DNA from: Sophora flavescens
Taxonomy: Eukaryota; Streptophyta; Magnoliopsida; Fabales; Fabaceae
NCBI GenBank assembly: GCA_030762895.1
Contig: CM061066.1
Span: forward strand, 120,250,715 to 120,314,714
Direction: 5' to 3'
Length of the DNA: 64,000 nucleotides
Positions 32,470 to 44,179 of this stretch are shown piece by piece. The notes below the pieces were generated by a model. It made no database searches. It worked only from the letters and a program-made list of their open reading frames with translations, and was not told where the DNA came from. Each line of letters starts with the position of its first letter. The stretch's first letter is position 1. Position numbers and translations under genes: made by a program.

Positions 32470-33180
32470 GTTTTTTTTATAATCTATTTGATTTAAAAAT
32501 CTCCTCTCTTAAAAATTTATTTGATTTTTTTTTACTCTTTTCCCCTTCAAGTTAATATTTTTTAGAAAATATATTTATCTATCATATTTTTCTTCTCTCT
32601 TAAAAATCTATTTGATTTATTTCTCATCTTTTAGAAAATATATTTATGTATAATTATTTTTCTTCTTCTCTTTTGAAAATTTGTTTATTTTATTTATTTT
32701 CTCTTTGTCCATAGTAAGTTAACCATTTTTTGAAAATATATTTATCTATCATATTTTTTTCTCTCTTGAAAATATTTATATTTTTCTCTCCCCTTTTCCC
32801 GTACAAGTTAATAATTTTTAGAAAACATTTTTATCTATCATATTATTTTTTTATTCTCTCTCAAAATTCTATTTGATTTATTTCTTCTCTTTTCCTGTGC
32901 AAATTAACAATCTTTAGAAAATATATTTATATTTCATTTTATTATTTTTATTCTCTCTTGAAATTCTATTTGATTTAATTCTCCTATTATCCCCATGCAA
33001 GTGAAATTTTTTAGAAAATATATTTATCTAGCATATTATTATTGTTATTCTCTCTTAAAAATCTATTTGATTTATTTATTCTCTTTTCCCGTACAAATTA
33101 ACCATTTTTAGAACACTTAGTTATCTATCATATTAATTGTTTTTTCTTCTCTCTTCAAAATCTATTTTTTTTATTAATGC
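32470..33180. repeat. Pyrimidine-rich tandem repeat, about seven units of about 100 bp
   Basis: The marker GAAAATATATTTAT recurs near 32572, 32634, 32733, 32918 and 33016, with diverged copies near 32822 and 33108. Units read TCTCTC..AAAATCTATTTGATTTATT..TTTTCCCGT.CAAGTTAACCATTTTTAG. The same family is found inside the triplicated units, but here it stands alone and is longest. Confidence 0.7.
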
Positions 33181-33516
33181 TATTTCAATAAAATGAATTC
33201 AAATTTAAATTCAAATTTGTTTTCATTATTGTACGCCCATTTAGCATTTCACATGGGTTTCCAAATTAGAAAGACAATTACATTGCATAAATTCAAATTT
33301 GAATTTTCATGTCTAATAAATGATATATAAAACCTTCAAGCAGGTAAAATATGAATAAAAAAATTCAGGCATAATGATAGTAGTAAGAATCCATTTTTTT
33401 CATTAATAATAGAATCAATTATTTACATCAATAACACTTTAAATGAATACTTTCAAATTACAAATTGATTTTTTTCATTAACGACGCTTGGACCAATAAA
33501 CATGATTTTTCCTCAA
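33181..33516. other. AT-rich spacer
   Basis: Contains AATTCAAATTTAAATTCAAA and further AATTCAAATTTGAATT motifs but no gene or element boundary that I can support. Confidence 0.3.
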
Positions 33517-33657
33517 ATGAATGTGAGTATAACACATCAACATATTTTGGAGGGAGAAGCTCAGGTGAAGCCACCTGTAAAAATTTTGTCTGAGGAAATG
33601 CTTGAGAGATTGACTCGTGGAGGATTCCGTTTTGAGATTATTCTCAAATGTATATAG
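33517..33657 (+). CDS. Small ORF, possible exon fragment
   Basis: A 46-codon frame (MNVSITHQHILEGEAQVKPP...) ending in Cys-Ile-stop. Its composition is less AT-biased than its surroundings and looks protein-like (EEMLERLTRGGF), but there is no recognised family and no promoter. It could be an exon relic or chance. Confidence 0.2.
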   Translation: MNVSITHQHILEGEAQVKPPVKILSEEMLERLTRGGFRFEIILKCI

Positions 33658-33670
33658 ATATAAATATAAA

Positions 33671-33990
33671 TAACTCTTGTTAGAGTTACTCCGCTTAATA
33701 ACTTATCAGAGACATTGAATTTTAACAATCCAACCGATGAATATTGTCATATTATCCTAACAATCATGCACACCAGAAAAATTAGACATTCATAGGTATG
33801 TAATTTTATAGTCGACATTTACTCATATTTTTAGAAAACATATTATACATTTCGATAAAGTATCAAATATTTTTGAAATTTTATGAAACTTTATGGAGTT
33901 GATCTACTGAATTAGAAGTTTTAATTTGACGGTTGGATCATTGAAATTCAATGTCTCTTGTGAGTTATTAAGCGGGGTAACTCTGGAGTA
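33671..33990. mobile_element. MITE-like inverted-repeat element, about 310 bp
   Basis: Left AGAGTTACTCCGCTTAATAA ... GAGACATTGAATTTTAACAA; right, as reverse complement, AGAGTTACCCCGCTTAATAA ... GAGACATTGAATTTCAATGA, so terminal inverted repeats of about 55 bp. The interior is AT-rich and non-coding. Target duplication not determined. Confidence 0.65.
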
Positions 33991-34002
33991 GGTGGATCCC
34001 AC

Positions 34003-34059
<57 letters not shown>
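34003..34059. repeat. (TA)n microsatellite
   Basis: About 27 TA units, directly after the MITE-like element. Confidence 0.95.
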
Positions 34060-34061
<2 letters not shown>

Positions 34062-34610
34062 CATTGATCTTACATACCAATATGCGTTACTTGCTGATAA
34101 ATTTGGTAGGTGTGCATTAATATTGTGATAGTTATGTGGAATTAATATTTTTCTCTCAGAAAATGTTGGCAATCTGTACTGTTTTCCTGCACTAAATGCT
34201 TCCATTTTTGTTGGCAGGCCTAGATCCTTGGAAAGAGAATGTAGTGGGAGTGGCATTGGAAATTTCTAGATGAGTTGTGGCATGGGAGCGGCATCGTGAA
34301 AAGTTGTGGCAGCACGAGATTGTGAAAGTGTGAAAGGTGGTGGCAGGAAGGAAGGGAGGGATACACAGGAAGGCTAGGAAGGAGACTGGAAGTCGAGTTA
34401 CGGAGGCCGGAGGGGACGAAGAGTGGGAGAGATTGAGGGAGAGGCTAAGTCCATGGAGAGAGACAAAGATTGCAAAAGGAGAGAAACGTACAGAACGGCG
34501 CTGCTATAGGGTTGTGTCTCTGAAAAGTGAAATGAATGCCTAGGTTTTGCTCTCTCAGCTCAAGTCTATGTCATGGGTTGTGCGAAAGTGAGCTTCTATT
34601 TTAACTCTAT
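34060..34610. other. Spacer, partly purine-rich
   Basis: 34330-34500 is purine-rich (GGAAGGAAGGGAGGG, GAGAGAGAC). A 68-codon frame there is compositionally biased. No feature is supported. Confidence 0.3.
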
Positions 34611-34793
34611 TGGGTCGGGTACGGATACCAACATAAAACTTTTAAGCTACCCGAAACCCCGCCTGATAGAAACCATTCCTAATTAAAGATGAAACCCATT
34701 GACCCATGAACCCTCTTAAACCTACCTGTAAACTTGCAGATTGGTGTGGGACGTTCGGGTTCGGGCCGGGATGAATTTTTTGTCCAACCCTAG
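34611..34793. mobile_element. hAT-like non-autonomous fragment
   Basis: Read from the right on the minus strand it begins CTAGGGTTGGACAAAAAATT and CCCGGCCCGAACCCGAACG, the (C)AGGG-TGG-ACA start followed by GC-rich name-like repeats common to plant hAT termini. The left side GGGTCGGGTACGGATACC is compatible with the other end, but no 8-bp duplication was found. Confidence 0.4.
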
Positions 34794-35189
34794 TCACCAT
34801 GTCTATATTGATTAAAAGCTCCACTGTTTCATCTCTCCTTCCATCAGACGTGGGATCACCATTTCCATAGGATTAATTATATCAATTCTACATAATCAGA
34901 ATTTCCCGTTGTTATATGACTGGTAGTTTGTACATTTGAGATTACGTGTGTGCTCTATAAATTTGTGAAGCTCTTTATTGCTTATTATACAAGGCATCAA
35001 CGAGCTATTAGGACTCAGCTCTGATAGGAGCTTCGTAGTCTTAGCCAATCTATCCAAGGGCCTTGATGGGTGATAGGATATTTCAATTCTTTACTTTTTT
35101 TTTTTATTTTTTACCAATTGGGCTTAGACTGCACTAACCCAAAAATAATGATGCAAGATCCAAAAATTACTTGGACAATTTTGGGTATA
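34794..35189. other. Spacer, nothing recognised
   Basis: Non-coding, mixed composition with a T-run at 35095-35105. No feature is supported. Confidence 0.3.
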
Positions 35190-35370
35190 AACTTAGAGTT
35201 TAACACTGTTGTAGTAAAGTTTTTTTTATATTGTTAATCAATCACAAATCATCATACATATAAATTTTTTAAGATAGTTATTATAAGAGTCAAATATTTT
35301 TAATGATACTACAATTTATGATCGATTGAAATAATTCTTTTTTATAGTAACAGTATTTAACAATTAAATC
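35190..35370. mobile_element. Degenerate MITE, copy 1
   Basis: GAGTTTAACACTGTTGTAG at the left; TATATTGTTAATCAATCACAAATCAT and, inverted, ATTTATGATCGATTGAAATAATTC inside. Related to the better copy at 36395-36575. Confidence 0.4.
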
Positions 35371-36394
35371 TACAAGCATATGTTACACTAGAGACATTTT
35401 GTCTAATTCTTCTGCAATTGCAGTTGGCCTTTCTTCATGCTCAACTTTGACAATTTGCCATGTAGCATTAAAGTCCCTTCAAGATTTATTTGCTTCAAGG
35501 ATACTAGCTTCTCCTACTTCTTTAGCATTTCCAAACGGCAGATTTTAACAGCAACAAATTGGCCCTCTCGTAAGGATTTTGAAAGACAAGTGTTCAAATT
35601 AGAAAGCATACAAATAGCTATTTCCACTTGGAGAAAGTTGAAGCTGACCAAAAGCATATAAGAGACTTCGACCAATAGGCAATAGCTAATTTTGGGGCCA
35701 TTCTTTCAACCCTAAAATTTTAAACTATACTAGGCCGACGACCCCCTACTGGGCTGATGTTGAAAACAGAAGTGTGGCCCAGTGCAGACTCAGCCTATTT
35801 TCATAATGCACCTTTTTTTTTTGGGTACATCCCAGAAAAACAAAGAAAAAACTAGCATTTCCTAAAGAGAGTACCTAAAGTATCAGCACTGCCAAAGAGG
35901 AAGAGCCCTCAGCACTCATTTTGGCCAGAACCTTTTTTTTTTTTTTTTTTGAGAGAAGGATAAAGCGCCCTTAAAAAATAGGGAGGAGGGAATATGTAGT
36001 TTCTCCAACTTGTTAATAACTTGACTCATCTGAATATGCTGTTATGTGGGTATTGGTCCTTATATTTTTAACTCATCTGAATTTTAATGCTTATAGCTTC
36101 TATTTATTTAGTCCCTTATTTCATAAAGAAATGTCTCTATAACTTTTACTGGTTAAAATGTTAGTCTTTTATTTTTTTATCATATGAAAAGCAAGAAACA
36201 GAAATAAAAAAAGGAATTACCATCTAGTAAACATTTCCCTCACGCAGTGTAAGCTGAAATGTGAGGTTCCATGTAGGATCATTGTACCATATGATGTGTT
36301 CAATGATTGGTGCATGAGGATGAGCAAACTCAAATTAGTGAATACAGAGCAATACAAAAAATATTATAAAATAAATAAAGACATAAAAAAAAAT
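35371..36394. other. Spacer, nothing recognised
   Basis: A 74-codon frame at 35437-35661 has no recognisable family. T-runs lie at 35813-35822 and 35933-35950. No gene is supported. Confidence 0.3.
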
Positions 36395-36575
36395 TAAAAT
36401 TAGAGTTTAATTGTTATACATTGTTAACCAATCAGAAATCATGGTATAGATGACTTTTAAGGTTGTTAGGATAAGCGTCGAAGAATTTTAATGATTTGTC
36501 AATTTCTGATTGGTTGACAGTATAAAAAATCTTTACACTGTCAGTGCATATCAATTAAATCCTTAAAATTATAAA
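36395..36575. mobile_element. MITE, about 180 bp (copy 2, best preserved)
   Basis: The left end AGAGTTTAATTGTTATACATTG and TTAACCAATCAGAAATCA are inverted at the right as TTTCTGATTGGTTGACAG and ACTGTCAGTGCATATCAATTAAATCC. The phrase with TTAATTGATATGCACTGACAG on the minus strand is, as far as I recall, frequent in legume genomes; this is from memory and unverified. Confidence 0.6.
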
Positions 36576-37129
36576 ATCCAAAATTCTATTTAAATTTACA
36601 CTTTAACACAGATGCCCTAAAATCGTTTGAAATAACTTAATTTCAGTTTATTCAAAAAATAATTAAAAATTCTTATTCTATACAATCTTTTTAGAATAGT
36701 ATGAATTTTTTTTTTGTTGAATGAATAGTATGAATATTTGGTTATAAATAAAAGTAAACTCCATGAACTTTACCAAAAAAAAAAGGGTAAACTCCATGAA
36801 TGACGAGGACAGAACCTACGGTTCTTACTACCAGGTCAACATTTGGTAGCCTGTTCCAAACTCCTAAGGTTAATAACATCTGGATTGTGTGATTGAAGAA
36901 GTCATCCCCTTATCGATCTTTTTTTTTTTTTTTTTTTTTTGAAGCAACCCTTATCGATCTTATTCATCCTACTATTGCATTCGGTATGGTAATGTATAAA
37001 TGCATTTCTCTTGTCCCACATGGGTGGTCTTGAAATATTGCTGCTGCTACTTGACTAATTAATAATATAGCTTTTCAATCTATATATTTTGTGCAGCACC
37101 AATATCTTAATCTTTATATTTAGCCTAAT

Positions 37130-37260
37130 TAATTATATGTGACTTTTGAAATAGTTACTTTAAGAGTGAAACATTATAATGATACGGTAATGTATGATTT
37201 GTCGCTAGTGTAAAAAAATCTTTATATTGATAGTGTATTTCAATATAGATCCTATTTATA
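37130..37260. mobile_element. Degenerate MITE, copy 3
   Basis: Partial match to the 36395 element: TTACTTTAAGAGTGAAACATTATAATGATACG, TGTAAAAAAATCTTTATATTGATAGTGTATTTCAATATAGATCC. The left end is eroded. Confidence 0.35.
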
Positions 37261-37304
37261 CTCTAATTTTATTAGCTATACTTGATAAAGTAATTAAATG
37301 TGTA

Positions 37305-37411
37305 AATAGTAAGGGTGTAAAAACGGGTCCGGTTTGATAGGCCAACTCAATATAAAGTGCGATTGGGTTTTAAAAATTCAAGCTCGATACCATTTGGTGC
37401 AACCTAATAAG
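37305..37411. other. hAT-end-like short tract
   Basis: AAGGGTGTAAAAACGGGTCCGG resembles another hAT terminus, placed just before the one at 37412. It may be a fragment of an older hAT or MITE, or flanking sequence only. Confidence 0.3.
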
Positions 37412-39678
37412 TAGGGGTGGCAAAACGGGTTGAGTCCGACGGACCAACCAGCTTAACCCATTTTTTTGGCGGGGCGGGCTAGAGTTTTCAACCCGTCCCG
37501 CCTAACCCTCCAAGAAAAATGGGTGGGAGCGGGGCGGGCGCTGGTTGCCCCATCAGGTTGGTATCTTTTTTTTTAAAAAAAAAATTAGCTACTTTTTTTT
37601 GGGGGGTTTTATTTTTTACTAATCTGATTCATTTTTCACACTTTTACTTTTACACTTAGGGTTTCATTTTTCACTCTCACCTTCATCACACTCTACTCCC
37701 AGTCAGCCTCCCCCCCAAACCGGTGGCGGTGTGTTGCCTGACAACGCCGCCGTCTATGCCTCAAAGCCGACGTCGTTCAACACCGCTCCTCCACGTTCTT
37801 GTTCTACTGTTTCGCACCCAGGGCACACCCGCAGCACAAGCGCCGTCGCACTCAGTCGTTGCTCATCCCCTCTCAGCCACGAATTGCACCCAAGCCCGCC
37901 GTCAGGTCCTTCTCTCTCATCGTCAGGTATATTACTATGTTTTTTGACTTCTCATCTATGTTTCTTCTTTCTTTCCCTTGACCCCTTCTCTGTAATTTTT
38001 ATTTTCATTTTCATTTTCATTTTCTTTGATTATTAGTTAATACATATTAGGTTTTTTTCAGTGTATTGTGTTATCTTCATCATATGTTTTTGTTTAATCA
38101 TATGGATTTATTTCTTTAAATATTACACTGGTATGTACTGTTTTTGTGTGTGAAATTGGTTTGTGCATTTGATTTGATTTGTGTGTGAAATTGGTTTGTG
38201 CAGCTGTTTAATTTTGTTTGTAAAATTTTGAAATGGGTGAACCTAATTAATCCATTAATATCCTACATTATGATGAACATGATGTTGATGGGAAAGATGT
38301 GGAGAATGAGGTCGAGGAATCTAATCGATTCAACCTATTGTGAAAAGCAAAAAAAAAAAAAAAAACATCTGATTGCTGAAATTTTTTTCACTAAATTAGG
38401 GCCAGGTAACGATGGAATAGGAAGGGCAAAATGTAATGCTTGCAATAAAGAGTACAAGGTGGGTGGGAAATTATATGACACCTCATATTTAAATCGTCAT
38501 ATCCAAAGTTGTAAACAAATTAAATATGAAGATGTAGGTCAGATGATTGTCGATATGCAAGGAAAAGTGAAATCACGTAAGATAGATCAAATGGTCTAGC
38601 GTGAGATGTGTCTTTGGAAATCATTGCACATGATTTACCCTTCAAATTTGTTGAGTATAAGAAGATTAGGAACTGGATAACGTATTTGAATCCTAATTCA
38701 ATTCCCATTACTAGAAATACTGCCAAGGCTGATGTACTCAATATTTATGTGAGAGAGAAGGAGAAGCTTAAAGAAGAAATGGCTAGCATTCCATATAGGA
38801 TTTCTTTGACTTCTGTTTTATGGACTGCTTGTACCACTGAGGGCTATATATGTCTGATTGCACATTATACTGATTTCAATTGGAGTTTAAAAATCAAAAT
38901 TCTCAACTTCTGTCATATGCCTCCCCTTCACTCTGGATTTGAGTTATCTAAGAAGCTACTTGAGTTTTTGACTGATTGGGGAATTGAGAAGAAGATCTTT
39001 TCTCTTACTTTAGATAATGCATCTGCTAATAATGTTATGCAAGATCACTTGAAGAGTCAAATTGTCCTTTATAATTGGTTGTTATGTGATGGACAATTCT
39101 TTCATGTGCGTTGTTCTGCACATATTTTAAATATCATTGTTCAAGAAGGGTTAAAAGTAGTTGGTGATGCCTTGAACAAAATTAGAGACAACATCAAATA
39201 TGTGAAGGGTTCAGAGAGTAGAATGCAAAAATTCAAGGAATGCATTCAAGGTATTGGTGGTGTTGACACTTCTGTTGGCTTGTGTTTAGATGTTCCTACA
39301 AGATGGAACTCAACTTATTTGATGCTTGAATGTGCCCTCAATTATCGTCGTGCTTTTTCTCATCTTCACTTTAAAAATGATAATTATGTGTATTGTCCAT
39401 CAACAGAAGAATGGAAAAAAGGAGAAGAAAATTTGTGTGTTTTTGTCTCTTTTCTATGAAACGACAAATATGATTTCTGGCGCATCATATCCTACTTCCA
39501 ACTTGTACTTTTTGCAAGTTTGGAAAATTCAGTGTGTTCTACTTAATAGTTTGAGAGATGAAGATGAAGTCATAAAAAATATGTCTTAAAGGATGATTTC
39601 TAAGTTTGACAAATATTGAGATGAGTATAGAGTTGTGCTTGCATTGGGAGCGGTTCTTGACCCGCGAATAAAGCTTTC
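37412..39678 (+). mobile_element. hAT element, 5' part, interrupted by a copia element
   Basis: It starts TAGGGGTGGCAAAACGGG, a typical plant hAT terminus, followed by a GC-rich subterminal region with GGGGCGGGC repeats in both directions. The transposase gene follows and is cut at 39678 by the copia LTR. The 3' part of the hAT must lie beyond the nest, outside the window. Confidence 0.7.
38234..39678 (+). pseudogene. hAT transposase (BED zinc finger, RICESLEEPER/DAYSLEEPER-like)
   Basis: The N-terminal acidic region (38262-38340, before an A-run at 38347) is followed by a BED finger with CNACNKEY and YLNRHIQSC (38430-38512). After a stop at 38597-38599 the same gene continues at 38608 with the RNase H-fold core: FSLTLDNASANNV (the second catalytic Asp region), FHVRCSAHILNIIVQEGL (conserved C-x-H) and DVPTRWNSTYLML. 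Further frameshifts near 39410, then ALGAVLDPRIKL, which is cut by the copia element. Stops in the A-run region, at 38597 and after make it a pseudogene. Confidence 0.85.
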
Positions 39679-41017
39679 TGTTAAGTCTCTAAATGTCTGA
39701 TGTTCATTTGCCCTAAGTTTTGATGAAAACTAAACATTTATCAATGATTTAATTGGACTTCATATTGGCTGCTGACACATCTACTTAGTGTGCAGATTAT
39801 TACCTTAAGTCTATCTATAACATGTCTGCCCTAAAAAGTAACTTGATCATTTCTGAAGATCACCTGTCTGATGAGTAAAAGTCAACTTGTCTGCTAATTG
39901 GATTGTTGACTTTATGTCAACCTGTCTAATGAAGCTCTCACTCGTATGTGGTTCTTCGGTGAGGAACACGAAAAGACAAAGGAACTTTTAGGAGCTGTCC
40001 ACTCAAGCAGAAGTTACTGAAGCTCTCTCTCAGGAGAATCAAGAAAGTCGGAAGGTCAAACACTCAAAGTAACCAAGGAGCTCAGAAAAGGAGTGATTCC
40101 AAATATGCTTTATTCCCTAGTACAACTGGGAGTTGCACGAAAAGGGAAATGTATTATGCAAAGTACAAAAGCAACCTGCACAACTCTGATTTGGCTGCTA
40201 CACAAAGCATAAAGTACTGCTCATCCCTGTTAGAGTACAATCAACATTCCTAAGCATTAAATGGCTGACCAGAACGACTCTATTGAATTTAATGAAATTC
40301 AGATCAAAGCCAAAATCTGAAGGAATGTCTCTTAACGGATTTAATATGGTTGAAGCCTATAAATACATAAGCCATTGAAGATGAAGATAGAGAACACACA
40401 GCATTAAAGAGTCATTACTCTGCGCATTTATTCCTTCATTCTTTCAATCTGTATTCTTCAATCATTTGAAGTTATTACGCAGTCTTTCTAACCTTCACAT
40501 TTAATTCGCTCTTTTGAGTGTTAGTGAAAGACTTGCAAATTGCATTTATTGCAATCCATTCTCAAACAAACTTGAGTGAGCCTGAAGAGGCTAGGTGAGC
40601 AAACAATACTTGTATTGGAGCCTGGAGAGGCTAGGTGTGCAAAGAATACCTGGTGTCTGTAACCTGATCAGTTATAGTGGAAGAAACTTGGTGCTGCCAA
40701 GGACTGGACGTAGCCCTAGTTTTTAAGGGGTGAACCGGGATAAATACTTGTGCCTATCTCTCTATCCTTAACTATTTAGTTGCTTTGATTGTATTATTTG
40801 TTTACTAACTAAATGGGTTTAAGTGTGAATATCAAAAAAGTTTTAATCTTGCATGATTGTTGTTTTTCTATTGAAAACTAATCAGACAAGTCAGTTGTAT
40901 GTGCTTTGCAAAAACACTTGTCTATCCCTAGCTTGTGTACGAAAAGTTCCTAACATTCTTTTAAAGTCTGATAAACAAAATTCAACCCCCTTCTTGTGTT
41001 TATAGTTGTCTATTTTA
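39679..41017 (+). repeat. 5' LTR of the SIRE-like copia
   Basis: Starts TGTTAAGTCTCTAAATGTC and ends just before the primer site at 41020. It carries TATAAATA at 40358-40365. The match to 56380-57446 runs the whole length available but with many substitutions (about a tenth of the positions in the first 100 bp), so the insertion is old relative to the Athila-like insert. Confidence 0.8.
40358..40365 (+). promoter_or_regulatory. TATA box in the SIRE-like 5' LTR
   Basis: TATAAATA, conserved in the 3' LTR at 57045-57052. Transcription would start about 30 bp downstream. Confidence 0.6.
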
Positions 41018-41019
41018 GT

Positions 41020-41033
41020 TGGTATAAGAGCTC
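41020..41033 (+). other. Primer binding site of the SIRE-like copia
   Basis: TGGTATAAGAGCTC, one base away from TGGTATCAGAGC, the complement of the initiator tRNA-Met 3' end used by most plant copia elements. Confidence 0.75.
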
Positions 41034-41097
41034 AGCCTCTGGGTTGAGCATCTAACAGTGTAGAGGAAATGGTCCTGAAGAATAGACATGATTGCTG

Positions 41098-42600
41098 GAG
41101 CTAGTTCAAGTGGGAGTCATAAGACTGAAGGAGCTTCCCTGACCAGACCTCCATTCTTCAATGAAGAAAAGTACAACTATTGGAAAGATAGATTCCAGTG
41201 ATTCATCCTATCAACAAACTCTGATATCTGGGATGTCATCACTGAAGGTCCATTCATTCCCAAGAATGATGACAACACTGAGAAAGTGTGTGCTTGTGAC
41301 TCTGCCAAAGAAATGTGGGACACCTTGACTGTCACACATATATGAAGGAACTATTATAGTAAAAGAGTCAAAGATTGTCATACTTGTCAGAAAGTATGAA
41401 CTGTTCATCATGGAGGAAGGAGAATCTGTTGCTCGTATAATAGGGAGATTCTAAACTATCATCAATGGTTTGAAATCTCTTGGCAAAACTTACACAAATG
41501 CTGAGAAAGTTGGAAAGATCCTGAGAAGTCTGCCAAAGCAGTGGACACCTCTAGTCACTTCCATCTCTCAAGCCAAGGATCTCACCACCTTAACTATGGA
41601 TGAACTTCTTGGTACCCTCACTGTTCAAGAGAAAGAACTTGGTGATGATGTGAAAACTAAAAAGGGCTCTAAAAGCTTATCAGAAACCCTCCAAGGCCTC
41701 AAAAGCCCTAAAAGCAGACGAGTCTACAAATGAAACAGACCTGTCTGAAAATGAGGATTCTGAAAGTGATGAGTAGCTGTCTCTCTTAACAAGAAATATT
41801 AGGCTTCTCTTAAAGAGGAAGAATTTCATAAAGGAGAAAAACTTCAAAGAGTCTACTTCAAAAAGGTTACATCAAGGTTAAATGTCCTCAACTAAAAAAG
41901 GCCCCTCAAAATAAGTTCTTTGGAAAGAAGAAGAAAGGGATGATGGCTACCTGGGAGGATCCAGAGTCAACATCTTGTGAAGATGAAAAAGCAAAGGAGG
42001 TAGCCAATCTCTACCTGATGGCTAATATTGACTCAGACTTTGAAGATGAGGTACACCCTGACTTTGAGGAGTTGCATGATGCCTATGAAGAGTTCCTTGA
42101 GGCATGCAATTGCTTATCTAAGGTCTTCAAATCCCTCAAGAAAGAGTATGTAAAGTTCCTTAGTGAGCATAAACAAAAATCTCAAGAGTGTGAGAAACTA
42201 GCCAAAGAGAACAGTGAGCTGAAGACTGCAGAGTCTAATGAAGCTAAGATCACTAGTGAAACATCACAGTCTGAAGAAGTTGTTAAACTTTAATAGAAAG
42301 TGGAAGAGCTCACTTCTGATCTCGCCAAATTTGTTAATGAGACAATCTTATTAAGTTGCTTGGATGTCAGAGACACTCCCTTAACAAAGAAGGTATTGGA
42401 TATGTCTATCATACACATCACAAATTATCAACAAAAACCTCTAAAATGTTTGTTGAATAATTTTCCATTAAATCAAAACCTATCCGCAACTTTTATGGAA
42501 AAGCTGGACATGTTGTGTCTAAGTGTACTCATATAAAGATAAGGAAGGCTTCACAGACTCCTAAAACTAACAGAAAGGACCCAGAAAGATATGGGTACCT
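41098..42600 (+). pseudogene. Copia gag (SIRE-like)
   Basis: Starts MIAGASSSGS, with RPPFFNEEKYNYWKDRF, the usual substrate-like gag opening. TGA at about 41200 and further stops follow, then LRSLPKQWTPLVTSI and LTMDELLGTLTVQE (41515-41635), then a Glu/Lys-rich region (41940-42293). The zinc knuckle near 42490 reads NFYGKAGHVVSKC, so the first two cysteines of CX2CX4HX4C are not visible. Multiple frames; inactive. Confidence 0.75.
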
Positions 42601-42616
42601 AAAGATCAAATAATTC

Positions 42617-43156
42617 ATGTTGCAGATATCCTTAATAGGACAAAGAAAACACCAATGTTGGTACCTGGACAGTGGCTGCTCGCGACACATGACAGGAGAA
42701 AGGTCTATATTCTTAGACCTCCAACTTAAAAAGGGTGGACATGTTGCCTTTGGTGGAAATCAGAAAGGGAAGGTAATTGGAATTAGTACTATTGGTAAAC
42801 CCCCTCTCCCCTCAATCTCTAATGTTCTCGTGGTCAAAGGATTAAGACACAATTTACTTAGAATAAGTCAATTATGTGATTGTGGATTTGATGTCTCCTT
42901 TACCAAGGATGCTTGTATAGTCAAAGACAAGAGTGGCAAGACCCTCTTTTCAGCTAGTAGGCAGCAAAATCTTTACAAGATTGAACTGACTGATCTCTCA
43001 GATCAAAGTATAACCTGTCTGATGTCAAAAGAGGATGAAATATGGTTATGGCATAAGAAACTAGGTCATGCTAATATGAAACTAATTTCAAAATTGAAAA
43101 AGTATAACCTTGTGAGAGGATTGCCTTATATTAGTTTTAAAAGATGTTTTGTGTGA
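42617..43156 (+). pseudogene. Copia protease and pre-integrase domain
   Basis: Protease with WYLDSGCSRHMTG at about residue 16-28 (catalytic DSG kept), then GLRHNLLRISQLCD, and the pre-integrase motif LWHKKLGHANMKLI near the end. The frame is open for 179 codons and closes just before the integrase zinc-finger cysteines. Confidence 0.85.
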
Positions 43157-43900
43157 TGCATGTCAGAGAGATAAACAAGTAAAATAAAGTTTAAAACTAA
43201 AAACCAAGTATCAACCTCTAGACATCTTCACTTGTTATACATGGATCTGTTTTGGCCAGTTAGTGTTGCTAGCTTGGCTCGAAGGAAATGGATCTGTCAT
43301 AGTTGATGATTATTCTAGATTTACATGGGTACTCTTATAAACCCATAAGGATGAGTCTTTTAAGACTTTCTCTGTTTTCTGTAAGAAAGTACAAAATGAG
43401 CAACGCTTTTGTATTTCTACTCTTAGAAGTGATCGTGGGGGAGAATTTGAAAATAATCAATTCAAATTGTTCTTTGAGGAAAATGGGATCTAACACAATT
43501 TCTCTGCACCAAGAACTCCACAAAAAAAATAGTGGTAGAGAGGAAGAACATATCGCTGCAAGAGATGGCTAGTTCAATGCTCAATGAGAATAATCTCCTT
43601 AAGTACTCGGGTCAAGCGATAAACACAACATGTTATGTACAAAATAGAATACTTATAAGGCCTTTTCTAAATAAGACTCCTTATGAATTGTGGAAAGGTA
43701 AAAGACCCAACATATCTTACTTCCATGCATTTTGATGTGAATGTTTCTTTCTGAACACTAAGAATCAACTTGGAAAGTTTGATTCCAAAGTGGATAAGGG
43801 TATCTTCATTGGATATTCTGAAATGTCTAAGGGGCATTTAGAGTTTATAACTCTAGAACCTCTGTAATTGAGGAATCTATTCATGTTAAATTAATAATAG
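43157..43900 (+). pseudogene. Copia integrase core, frameshifted
   Basis: VLCDACQRDKQVK (second half of the HHCC finger) straddles the start. LYMDLF and VDDYSRFTWVLL follow near 43235-43335, with LRSDRGGEFE near 43425-43455. The E of the DDE triad lies in VERKN (43533). A terminal part FLNKTPYELWKGKRPN follows. The pieces are in different frames with stops between. Confidence 0.75.
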
Positions 43901-44179
43901 TTTAAAGACTGATTGAGAACTATCAGATCTAGAGGATGATCTTGCAGGTCTTGATATAAATAGATAAGATAGTCAACAGCCTGACATATCTAAGGCAGAA
44001 CCTGTTGAAGTGTCTGACAGACAAGTAGAATAGACAAGTCATCAGACCAGTCAACGACAAGTCAAGATCAACATGATGATCTCAGGAGAAGCTAGAAGTT
44101 ACGGGCTCATCATCCTAAGGATCTCATCATTGTAAATCCCTCAAAAAGAGTCAGAGCCAATCAACATTAAGAGAAAAAA

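Noticed and set aside
34337..34543. 68-codon Arg/Glu/Lys-rich ORF
   Set aside because: Purine-rich low-complexity DNA; no conserved motif.
35437..35661. 74-codon ORF as a host gene
   Set aside because: No recognisable domain, no supporting promoter or splice context; length is within chance for this composition.
37723..38036. Overlapping Ser/Pro/His-rich ORFs just upstream of the hAT transposase
   Set aside because: Three frames are open at once because of GC-rich composition; more likely the hAT 5' leader with an intron before the acidic N-terminus.
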